In this document: piece after piece, positions 14,095-20,899 of the stretch
Position numbering within the stretch: the first letter of the stretch is position 1
How the letters are laid out: each line of letters starts with the position of its first letter
Assembly: GCA_009781325.1 (NCBI GenBank)
Contig: WQYJ01000010.1
Coordinates: 1 to 20,899 of the forward strand
Length of the DNA: 20,899 nt
Source: Propionibacteriaceae bacterium
GTDB taxonomy: Bacteria > Actinomycetota > Actinomycetes > Propionibacteriales > Propionibacteriaceae
Reading direction: 5' to 3'
Made by a program: the position numbers and the translations under genes
Notes under the pieces: model-generated
Told to the model about the DNA's origin: nothing
What the model saw: only the letters and a program-made list of their open reading frames with translations
Databases searched by the model: none

Positions 14095-15087
14095 ATGATC
14101 GATGTTGCGGGGATGACAAAGAAGTTTGGCTCGAAACTGGCTGTTGATGATCTGAGCTTCACAGTGCGCTCGGGGATGGTGACGGGCTTCCTCGGGCCGA
14201 ACGGAGCAGGCAAGTCCACAACGATGCGGCTAGTCCTGGGATTGGACACCCCAACACGCGGACAGGCACGGGTCAACGGGCGTACTTACACCAAAACCAA
14301 GGCACCGATGACTGAGGTTGGCGCTCTTCTGGAGGCAAAATCTGTCCACCCCGGGCGTACGGCTCGCAATCATCTGCGAGCCTTGGCAGCCACCCACGGA
14401 ATCTCGAAGAAACGTGTTGACGACATGATCGAATTAGTGGGGCTCTCAGATGTCGCCGGAAAGAAAGCGGGGGAGTTCTCCTTAGGTATGAGCCAGCGCC
14501 TTGGGCTGGCAGCAGCCCTCCTCGGCGATCCCGAGACTCTCATCCTCGATGAACCCATCAATGGGCTGGATCCTGAAGGCGTGGCGTGGGTGCGCAACCT
14601 TGTGAAATACCTAGCCAGCGAAGGCCGTACCATCTTCATCTCCAGTCATCTGATGTCCGAGATGGCGATGGTTGCTGATCACATCATCATCATTGGGATG
14701 GGCAGACTCATCGTTGACTCGGAAATGTCGGACTTGGTCATGCAAGCCTCAGGACTGGTGACGAAGGTACGCTCCCCGAATGCGGCAGCCATCATTCAAG
14801 CGGTCAATCGCTCCGGACGCTCAGCCACAGATGAGGGTGACTCCACGATCTCTATCCGCGGACTCACGGCTCAAGCTATTGGTGAAGAAGCAGCGAAGCG
14901 AGGATGGGTCCTGCATGAACTCACCCCGATCCAGCGCTCTCTTGAAGAGATCTACATGGAAATGACAGACTCTGCGGTTGAGTTTGTCACTGGAGCGGTC
15001 CCGCGAACAGAACCAGACCAACTCCGCGATCAGCCTCCTACTCTGTCGTCTCTGGCGAAGTCCAGCAGCGCCCGAAGGGGGAGGTGA
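14095..15087 (+). CDS. ABC transporter ATPase, BcrA-like (ABC-2 exporter)
   Basis: 330-residue ATPase of the type that pairs with ABC-2 permeases for export of drugs, lipids or peptides. Walker A is GPNGAGKST (34-42), the signature is the variant SLGMSQR (129-135) common in this group, Walker B is TLILDEP (148-154) and the switch histidine is 185 in SSHLMSEM. After the nucleotide domain (about 1-215) comes a C-terminal domain ending in a Ser/Arg-rich tail. AGGGG with a six-base spacer precedes ATG 14095. The permease follows with coupled translation. The substrate is unknown; resistance or envelope functions are possible by family resemblance. Confidence 0.93.
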   Translation: MIDVAGMTKKFGSKLAVDDLSFTVRSGMVTGFLGPNGAGKSTTMRLVLGLDTPTRGQARVNGRTYTKTKAPMTEVGALLEAKSVHPGRTARNHLRALAATHGISKKRVDDMIELVGLSDVAGKKAGEFSLGMSQRLGLAAALLGDPETLILDEPINGLDPEGVAWVRNLVKYLASEGRTIFISSHLMSEMAMVADHIIIIGMGRLIVDSEMSDLVMQASGLVTKVRSPNAAAIIQAVNRSGRSATDEGDSTISIRGLTAQAIGEEAAKRGWVLHELTPIQRSLEEIYMEMTDSAVEFVTGAVPRTEPDQLRDQPPTLSSLAKSSSARRGR

Positions 15088-15092
15088 CTGCG

Positions 15093-15998
15093 ATGGCGAC
15101 CGGAGTTGACTCAATCCAGATCACTGGTTCCAAGACCCACAAACTCTCATTCTTGAGGCTAGTACGATCCGAGTGGATCAAGGTCTTCACCTTGCGCTCA
15201 ACCTGGTGGATCCTAGGGTTCACCGTTGTTCTCAATATCGGGATTTCTCTTGCTCTGATTGCAGCATTGAGGTACGCCGAGTACATCGCCACCACACCTA
15301 TGCCTGGGGCAGAGGAGTTCGAATTCGAGGTTGAGCTAGGAAGCCTCGGCATGCTTTCTAACGTCGTGGTGACCGGGTGTGGCTTCGTGGGCCAGCTTGT
15401 CTTCATCATCTTCGCTGTCCTGGCAATCACCAATGAGTATTCCTCCGGCATGATTCGATCAACCTTCACCGCCTCGCCTCGCCGACTCAGAGTCCTTCTG
15501 GCAAAACTTGTCGTTATTGCGACGCTGTGTATTCCGATCTTTGCTATCTCTGTTGGCGCTAGTTGGGCAGGAGGCTATGCCATCCTCCAGGGCTGTATTG
15601 GGGTTGATGTCACGCTCACATCGGCGGTGAGCCTACGGATTATGGGCGGATTCCTGATCAGTATCACTCTGCTTGCTCTATTCTGCTTCGGTCTGGGCAC
15701 CATTATCCGATCCACGGCAGGCAGCATTGGTATGGCCGTGGGGATTATTGTCGTCCTCCCCATGGTTTTCTCGGTCTTGCTTCAGGTTTTTGCCACCGAC
15801 CCTGACCCCACTGGGTGGGTGAGGTGGCTGATGAATGCCTCCGAGTTCCTTCCGACCACTGCCGGCTGGGTAATAACCCAACCCGAGTTTTCTGACTCAG
15901 CAATCCTTGGTCCTTGGGAAGGTGTTGGTGTACTAGGAGCATGGACTCTTGGTTGCCTGGTGATAGGATTCACTACCACTGTCCGAAGAGATGTGTAG
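15093..15998 (+). CDS. ABC-2 type transporter permease
   Basis: 301-residue inner-membrane partner of the preceding ATPase. It has about six membrane segments. A cytoplasmic N-terminus (LVRSEWIKVFTLRSTWW) precedes the first helix, and the external loop after it is acidic (GAEEFEFEVELGS). The family motif NEYSSGMIRSTFTASPRRLR lies near 115-134. ATG 15093 is chosen because GGGGGAGG (15077-15084) sits eight bases before it; the in-frame GTG at 15084 overlaps that site. The gene starts six bases after the ATPase stop, so the pair forms one exporter. The cation transporter gene begins two bases after its stop. Confidence 0.88.
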   Translation: MATGVDSIQITGSKTHKLSFLRLVRSEWIKVFTLRSTWWILGFTVVLNIGISLALIAALRYAEYIATTPMPGAEEFEFEVELGSLGMLSNVVVTGCGFVGQLVFIIFAVLAITNEYSSGMIRSTFTASPRRLRVLLAKLVVIATLCIPIFAISVGASWAGGYAILQGCIGVDVTLTSAVSLRIMGGFLISITLLALFCFGLGTIIRSTAGSIGMAVGIIVVLPMVFSVLLQVFATDPDPTGWVRWLMNASEFLPTTAGWVITQPEFSDSAILGPWEGVGVLGAWTLGCLVIGFTTTVRRDV

Positions 15999-16000
15999 GT

Positions 16001-16930
16001 ATGGAAAAATCAACGAACCTCATGAAGTACGCTTGGCTGTCACTGGCGGCTGCGGTTGTCACCATCACCATGAAGATGGTCGCCTGGCGAATAACAGGGT
16101 CAGTGGGCTTGCTCTCGGATGCAGCAGAGTCTCTGATTAACTTCGTTGCTGCCATCATGGCGATCGTGATGCTGTCTGTTGCCGCCAAGCCGCCGGATCA
16201 TAACCACCATTTCGGGCATGACAAAGCTGAATACTTCTCTGCTGCTGTCGAAGGAATCCTGATCTTCGTCGCAGCAGCCCTGATCATCGTCGCTGCCATT
16301 GACCGTCTGATCCACCCGCAGCCTCTAGAGTCTGTTTCCGCTGGTGTCATCATCTCCACCATCGCTGCAGCCATCAACGGAGCAGTGGGGATGATTCTCA
16401 TCCGCGTGGGCAAGCGGCACCGATCACCGACACTGGTCGCCGATGGCAAACACCTGTGGACCGATGTTGTCACCAGCATTGGGGTTGTTGCAGCCATTAT
16501 TCTGGTTGCACTGACCGGTTGGACCATCCTCGATCCCATCGTCGCTCTTCTCGTCGGTGCCAACATCATTTTCACCGGAACTAAACTGGTCTGGGAATCC
16601 ACACAAGGACTGATGGATATCACCCTGCCCGATGAGGAAAACAAGACTCTCGCTGGCGTTCTAGCCGATTTCACCAATGACGACGTCAGTTTCCACGGCT
16701 TGCGTACTCGTGTTGCGGGCCGAAACCGTTTTGCCATCGCTGACATGCTGGTCCCAGGCGACTGGAGCGTCCAGCAAAGCCATGATCGCTTCAAAGAAGT
16801 TCAAGCCGCTATTGATTCAGCTCTGCCAGGGATTCAGGTTCAGTTCCATATCGAACCGAAAGAGGACCCGCGCGCCTACGGACACTTTGTCACAGAAGTA
16901 CCTATAATCGTGAATGACAAGGAAAAATGA
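16001..16930 (+). CDS. Cation diffusion facilitator (CDF) family transporter
   Basis: 309-residue membrane protein that expels divalent cations such as zinc, iron, manganese or cobalt in exchange for protons. Six membrane helices occupy about 10-205. Helix 2 carries GLLSDAAESLIN (about 36-47) and helix 5 carries ADGKHLWTDVVTS (about 147-159), with His151 and Asp155 in the usual metal-site spacing. The loop motif HHFGHDKAEYFSA is present. The C-terminal cytoplasmic domain (about 210-309) includes HIEP near the end. The metal is not predictable with confidence. The frame is open further upstream, but ATG 16001, two bases after the permease stop, gives the normal N-terminus. It may be co-transcribed with the exporter. 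Confidence 0.92.
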   Translation: MEKSTNLMKYAWLSLAAAVVTITMKMVAWRITGSVGLLSDAAESLINFVAAIMAIVMLSVAAKPPDHNHHFGHDKAEYFSAAVEGILIFVAAALIIVAAIDRLIHPQPLESVSAGVIISTIAAAINGAVGMILIRVGKRHRSPTLVADGKHLWTDVVTSIGVVAAIILVALTGWTILDPIVALLVGANIIFTGTKLVWESTQGLMDITLPDEENKTLAGVLADFTNDDVSFHGLRTRVAGRNRFAIADMLVPGDWSVQQSHDRFKEVQAAIDSALPGIQVQFHIEPKEDPRAYGHFVTEVPIIVNDKEK

Positions 16931-16941
16931 CATCAACTGTC

Positions 16942-16969
16942 TTGATATTCCGCATCTAATTTCGATAAG
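16942..16969 (+). promoter_or_regulatory. Possible promoter for the ATPase/FtsX-like permease pair
   Basis: TTGATA (16942-16947) and GATAAG (16964-16969) are separated by 16 bases in the 66-base gap before GTG 16997. The -10 match is mediocre, so this is tentative. Confidence 0.3.
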
Positions 16970-16996
16970 AACCTTCGTCATGAAAGAATAGGGGAC

Positions 16997-18583
16997 GTGA
17001 GCGAACAATCTCAGCAATATAATTTTGGCGCGCCCGAACGAACGGGTGCCGGGGGCGGTTCCGCCAGGGGTGAAAGGCCAGTGAGGTCGAGGCGACCTTT
17101 GCCCGAGCCTTCTCCTGCGGTTGAAGCAGAAATGGCTGCAATTTTCGGGGATGACGATGGTAGTCAACGTCCCCCGGATCCGTTTGAAGAGAAGATCTTG
17201 ACCGGCAGGAATGCCTTCAATGATCTGCGGGACCAATTGGCAGAAGAGGGACAGGCGCCCCCGGATTCCTCAGCGGCTCGGCCTTCCAGAGGAGCCTTGG
17301 GAGGCGAAGCTCGGGATAGAATCGCCGATTTGCGACGCGACTTGGAATCAGGGACGTCAACTCGTCGGCCGTCAGCCGCGAGCGCTGCCGATCGCAGAGC
17401 CGCAGCTCCTGAGGCACCTCCTGCGAGTACAGATGATCGTATTGCAGCATTGAGGCGTGACCTAGCTACCAGGCGTCCTTCCCCAGACTCTGATGAAGCA
17501 CAGCCAGCCCCGGCTCCAAGGACTCCCGCAGAGCGTCCCGTACGTCCGCGTCCACCTTCCTCAGAGCAGAGAGGCCCCTCAGAACGGGTCACCACGCGTA
17601 CGGTTCGTCCGGGCCAAACAATGCCGCGTCCTGTGGATGATGAGGCTGAACCAGGAGAGGCTCCAGCCGCTCCGCGCTCCAGGCGTGCGCCTTCATCTCG
17701 TCCTGGCGAAGCGTCGGGACCGGCCTTTGTTGCACCCGAGGATGCCGAAGCACCACAAGCAGCTCCGATCGAGAAAGCCCCGCCTGCACGAGATCCGGAA
17801 AAGCGTCGTCCCGCAGCGAAGACGCCTGGAAAGCCCAAGCCGGCTACCGGGGAGGTTATTCAAGCGACTGGTTTGACGATGGAGTACGGCAGCAGCACTG
17901 CTGCTGCACAAGCCCTGCGCGGCGTTGACATGATTGTCGGCCGAGGCCAGATGACTGCCATTATGGGGCGTTCCGGCTCTGGCAAGTCCACCCTGTTGCG
18001 TTGCCTGGCAGCCATGGAAATCCCCACCCAAGGATCCGTCGTTTTGGATGGAAAGAACTTGGCAGGATTGAAGGACAAGCAGCTCGACAAGATCAGGCGG
18101 GAGAGTGTTGGTCTCATTTTTGCAGAAGACAACCTTCTGCCGATGTTGAGCACCGCTGAGAATATCCGTCTGCCCTTGACCATCCACAAAGCACCGGTCG
18201 ATCAGAGTTGGTACGACGAGGTTGTCACAACCTTGCACCTCTCGGACACCCTGACCCGCAAGCCTTCAGAATTGACGCCTAACCAGCAGCAGCGTGTTGC
18301 GTGTGCCCGTGCAATGATCGCCAAGCCGGCTGTCGTCTTTGCTGACGAGCCGACACGTATGCTGGATTCTGACAGCGCTGCTGAGTTCTTGGACTTGCTG
18401 AGAAGATGCGTGGACGAGTTGGGGCAAACAGTGGTGATCGCCACCCACGACCCCTATGCTGCCTCCCAGGCTGACCGTGTGTGTGTTATCCAAGACGGAT
18501 GCATCGTCAATGAGGTTCACGGACCGAGCCTGAACAAGATGATCGACATCATGCGTACTTTGTCTGGTGGGTCTGCCTCATGA
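16997..18583 (+). CDS. LolD/MacB-like ABC ATPase with long disordered N-terminal region
   Basis: 528 residues. Residues 1 to about 285 are rich in Pro, Ala, Arg, Ser and Glu and predicted disordered, with three copies of a short motif: FNDLRDQLAEEG (74-85), DRIADLRRDLESG (107-119) and DRIAALRRDLATR (147-159). Residues about 286-528 are an ABC domain of the kind paired with FtsX/MacB-like permeases, which usually act by mechanotransmission or lipoprotein/peptide extraction. Walker A GRSGSGKS (324-331), Walker B Asp450/Glu451 and His484 are intact. The Q-loop reads IFAEDNLLP where FQxxNLLP is usual, the signature reads LTPNQQQR instead of LSGGQQQR, and the D-loop region is TRMLD. GTG 16997 is preceded by AGGGGA only two bases away. 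The stop overlaps the permease ATG. Confidence 0.88.
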   Translation: MSEQSQQYNFGAPERTGAGGGSARGERPVRSRRPLPEPSPAVEAEMAAIFGDDDGSQRPPDPFEEKILTGRNAFNDLRDQLAEEGQAPPDSSAARPSRGALGGEARDRIADLRRDLESGTSTRRPSAASAADRRAAAPEAPPASTDDRIAALRRDLATRRPSPDSDEAQPAPAPRTPAERPVRPRPPSSEQRGPSERVTTRTVRPGQTMPRPVDDEAEPGEAPAAPRSRRAPSSRPGEASGPAFVAPEDAEAPQAAPIEKAPPARDPEKRRPAAKTPGKPKPATGEVIQATGLTMEYGSSTAAAQALRGVDMIVGRGQMTAIMGRSGSGKSTLLRCLAAMEIPTQGSVVLDGKNLAGLKDKQLDKIRRESVGLIFAEDNLLPMLSTAENIRLPLTIHKAPVDQSWYDEVVTTLHLSDTLTRKPSELTPNQQQRVACARAMIAKPAVVFADEPTRMLDSDSAAEFLDLLRRCVDELGQTVVIATHDPYAASQADRVCVIQDGCIVNEVHGPSLNKMIDIMRTLSGGSAS

Positions 18584-20899
18584 AAAGTGTCAAGATCGGC
18601 GTCGAAGGGCATCTGAGCCGACTTATCCTCGTCGTCCTGGCTGTCGTGCTCGGGGTGGGGTTCGCTGCAGGTGCTTTCTTCGCACGTGCATCAGTGGATG
18701 AATCCGTATCATCCCTGATCAAGACAGTGGTGAGCGCGGATGTTTACGTGAAGCCCCAGGGTTCGTCCGTCGCTGATCTTCTGATGAAACCACCTTCCCA
18801 GCAGCAGTTCTTTGATTCGGCAATCACAGGACAGGTTGCTGTGGTCACAGGGGCTGCGATCTATGCGATCTACTTGGGTCCGGTCGTACTGGAGGGGCCA
18901 GATGGCCAGGTTGTCTCCTCGGGGCGCGCACCAGCAATCGGTATCGCGGCTGACGTGAATGAGGTGGGTCAGGGACGGCTCATCGAAGGGGAATTCCCCA
19001 TCAGTGTCAAAGAGATTGCTCTCGAGGAAAACACTGCTGCCAGGGCGGGACTCAAAATCGGAGACCCCGTTAAGTTCGTCGCAAATGGAAACCAATACGC
19101 TGATGAGGTGACGGTGTCCGGCATCGTTTCTTACGATGCACAGTTGAATGGTGCGGTGGTTGTGATCCTCAATGGGATTGTTGCCCGCGCCATATTCTCG
19201 CCTCCGGGTACGGTTCCCCTTCTGGCTGTCAAGGCAGAAGGTATGACTGCTGAACAACTGGTGGATGCCATTGTTTCGTCTGTTGACCCGGATTTCAATG
19301 CTGAGGTAGTCCTAGGTTCCCAAGAACGCCAGACCGCCACGAATCAAATCAATGCATCCTTTGGATATCTGAACATCATTCTCGTCCTGATCGGTGTGGC
19401 TGCTCTTGTGGCGGCAGGGTTCATGGTGATCAATGTGTTCTCGACTGCGATTCGGTCCCAAAGCAAAGAAATCGCTCAATTGAAAGTGATGGGGGTTACC
19501 TCTGGTCAAGTAATGATCGCGGTTATCACTCAGGCGGCGATCCTCGGCGCCATTGGTTCTGTTGTCGGGATCATCCTTGGCTTCGTTCTTGTCGTGATTG
19601 CTAAGGGCGTTATTAACGGTACGGGGCTGACTCTCGTGGTGGGCTGGCCTTTCCTTGGTCTTCTGCTATCTATCGTCATCGGCGTTGCCCTGACCGTACT
19701 GGCAGCGATTATTGGTGCTGCCAGCGCGGCGTCGGTGAAAGCTACGCAGGCAGTCAAGGAGCCTATTGCTCCGCGGATGACGATGGGAATTGTCCGGGTT
19801 GTTATCGGACTCGTCATCGGTGTTGTTGGCGCGGTTGCCGTCATACTCGGCTTAGTCGGGCCTAACGATGTCATGATGATCCTTGCCGGTGCCGCGGCAA
19901 TCCTGGTGGGTGCTGTCCTTGCTGGACCGCTTGCCATGGTAGTGCTCAGCCCTGTCTTTGCGGCCCCTATGCGGTTGTTCTCACCACTGACTGCTCAGGT
20001 TGCCAAAGGCGGTATTACACAGAACCCGAGAAGGGCAGCCAACGCCACAGGTGTGTTTATCCTTTTCACGGCAGTAGCCACTGCTCTACTTGTTCTTGCA
20101 CCGTCTGCTGGCGGCGCTATTGAGAACAAGCTATCGAGCGAAATCCAAACAGATTTTGTTCTGACTCCTTCTGCGGATAATGGATTCATCGCTGACATGG
20201 CTGCAGCGAACGTACGTCAGATCCCCGGGACTCAAGTTAACGCATTCGGTCAAGCACCGCTGACAGTGGATGCATCCAACACCGGTGGGTCTGGAGCGGC
20301 ACTGCCTGCGGCTACTGTCATGTACGGTCCCCCAGAGTCTTTCACCAACATCATGGGTACAAAGATTGTCAAGGGCCGGGCAGATACGTTCATGGATGGT
20401 CTGGCAGTCAATAAAGCATATGCCGATGCCAATGGCTTGGATCTTGGTAAGACCATCAGCTTCATTGTGGCAAAGAACACTCCCATTGAGAAAAAGGTGA
20501 ACCTGAATATCAACCTCATCATCGATTCCGAGTTCTTCCCGGATATGGTGGTTTCGTCGTCATGGCTGAACCAAGAGGTCGATGGACATACCCGCGCACA
20601 GTTCATGCCGGTCACTGTTCTGTTGGTGACGATTACTGACACTACCATCGAGGACACTGCCTTTGATCAGATTGTGACAAAGGTTTCTCCGTACCACTCA
20701 GTGACAGTTCAAACCAGACAAGAGTTCGTCTCAGTAACCGATCCGCGAGTCACCCAAGTACAGGCAGCAGCCTATGCGATTGCCGGTGTTGGCCTCGTAC
20801 TCGGGATCGTTGCACTGGTCAGTGCACTGGGTATTGGAGTCTCTCGGCGCGGTCCAGATGTCGCGATGCTGAAGGCTCTGGGAGCAACCAGGCCGCAGA
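18580..20899 (+). CDS. FtsX-like/MacB-type ABC permease, truncated at right edge
   Basis: The frame is open for 773 codons to the window end. ATG 18580 overlaps the ATPase stop as ATGA. An N-terminal membrane helix (about 12-32) is followed by a large extracellular domain to about 255. Then come FtsX-type helices, the first near 260-285 (LIGVAALVAAGFMVINVFS), with the loop SKEIAQLKVMGVTSGQVM. A second block begins at ITQNPRRAANATGVFILFTA, followed by another extracellular domain and a further FtsX repeat reaching DVAMLKALGATRPQ at the edge. The duplicated layout (two extracellular domains, two FtsX units) is typical of large actinobacterial permeases of this class. With the preceding ATPase it forms one transporter or mechanotransmission complex; the substrate or partner is unknown. 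The stop is outside the window. Confidence 0.9.
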   Translation, partial: MKSVKIGVEGHLSRLILVVLAVVLGVGFAAGAFFARASVDESVSSLIKTVVSADVYVKPQGSSVADLLMKPPSQQQFFDSAITGQVAVVTGAAIYAIYLGPVVLEGPDGQVVSSGRAPAIGIAADVNEVGQGRLIEGEFPISVKEIALEENTAARAGLKIGDPVKFVANGNQYADEVTVSGIVSYDAQLNGAVVVILNGIVARAIFSPPGTVPLLAVKAEGMTAEQLVDAIVSSVDPDFNAEVVLGSQERQTATNQINASFGYLNIILVLIGVAALVAAGFMVINVFSTAIRSQSKEIAQLKVMGVTSGQVMIAVITQAAILGAIGSVVGIILGFVLVVIAKGVINGTGLTLVVGWPFLGLLLSIVIGVALTVLAAIIGAASAASVKATQAVKEPIAPRMTMGIVRVVIGLVIGVVGAVAVILGLVGPNDVMMILAGAAAILVGAVLAGPLAMVVLSPVFAAPMRLFSPLTAQVAKGGITQNPRRAANATGVFILFTAVATALLVLAPSAGGAIENKLSSEIQTDFVLTPSADNGFIADMAAANVRQIPGTQVNAFGQAPLTVDASNTGGSGAALPAATVMYGPPESFTNIMGTKIVKGRADTFMDGLAVNKAYADANGLDLGKTISFIVAKNTPIEKKVNLNINLIIDSEFFPDMVVSSSWLNQEVDGHTRAQFMPVTVLLVTITDTTIEDTAFDQIVTKVSPYHSVTVQTRQEFVSVTDPRVTQVQAAAYAIAGVGLVLGIVALVSALGIGVSRRGPDVAMLKALGATRPQ

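Noticed and set aside
15084..15092. GTG 15084 as start of the ABC-2 permease
   Set aside because: It overlaps the strong GGGGGAGG site that is well spaced for ATG 15093; it remains a possible alternative because it would overlap the ATPase stop as GTGA.
15914..16000. Longer N-terminus of the CDF transporter from 15914
   Set aside because: It would overlap the permease by 85 bases and add a Cys/Trp/Arg-rich stretch not seen in the family; ATG 16001 gives a normal start.
17164..17838. Minus-strand 224-codon frame opposite the ATPase N-terminus
   Set aside because: It is a low-complexity Ser/Ala/Gly frame mirroring the GC-rich disordered coding region, with no start signal or domain.

Overview
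The window is about 20.9 kb of mid-GC DNA from an actinobacterium (Actinomycetota). The evidence is the order infA-rpmJ-rpsM-rpsK-rpsD-rpoA-rplQ, a zinc-free S4, an L17 with a long Glu/Ala/Lys tail, an actinobacterial-style seryl-tRNA synthetase, many GTG starts, and apparently leaderless promoters of the TANNNT type. I cannot fix the genus from the sequence alone.

Left part (1-4737, + strand): an ABC importer operon of the Dpp/Opp peptide family. It holds the C-terminal part of the solute-binding protein, two permeases and two ATPases. The last four genes are joined by ATGA overlaps. A perfect GC-rich inverted repeat lies at the binding-protein/permease junction. A PrsW-type membrane protease (4734-5921, - strand) converges on the operon with overlapping stop codons. 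An MFS transporter (6015-7223, +) is divergent from the protease gene, and the gap between them holds an operator-like dyad.

Middle (7224-11346): a 353-base gap carries three tandem 30-bp units plus an inverted copy of their core, then a promoter candidate. The translation/transcription cluster follows: IF-1, L36, S13, S11, S4, RNA polymerase alpha and L17, closed by a strong hairpin terminator. The 205-base rpmJ-rpsM gap can fold into a series of hairpins directly ahead of rpsM, where alpha-operon autoregulation by S4 acts in other bacteria.

Right part (11347-20899, + strand): serS is flanked by a family of palindromic repeats (three copies before it, one after). Then come an unrecognised 69-residue protein, a Cof-type HAD phosphatase, a two-gene BcrA-like ABC exporter, a CDF cation efflux protein, and a LolD/MacB-like ATPase with a 285-residue disordered N-terminal region and degenerate catalytic motifs. 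That ATPase is coupled by an ATGA overlap to a large FtsX-like permease that runs off the right edge.

Most of the window is conventional gene content. The less ordinary material is the palindromic repeat family, the tandem/inverted repeat before infA, the structured rpsM leader, the leaderless-start pattern at three genes, and the unusual ATPase. I found no RNA genes, insertion sequences, CRISPR arrays or toxin-antitoxin pairs. I do not see a clearly new multi-gene system; the ATPase/permease pair at the right end is the nearest candidate.
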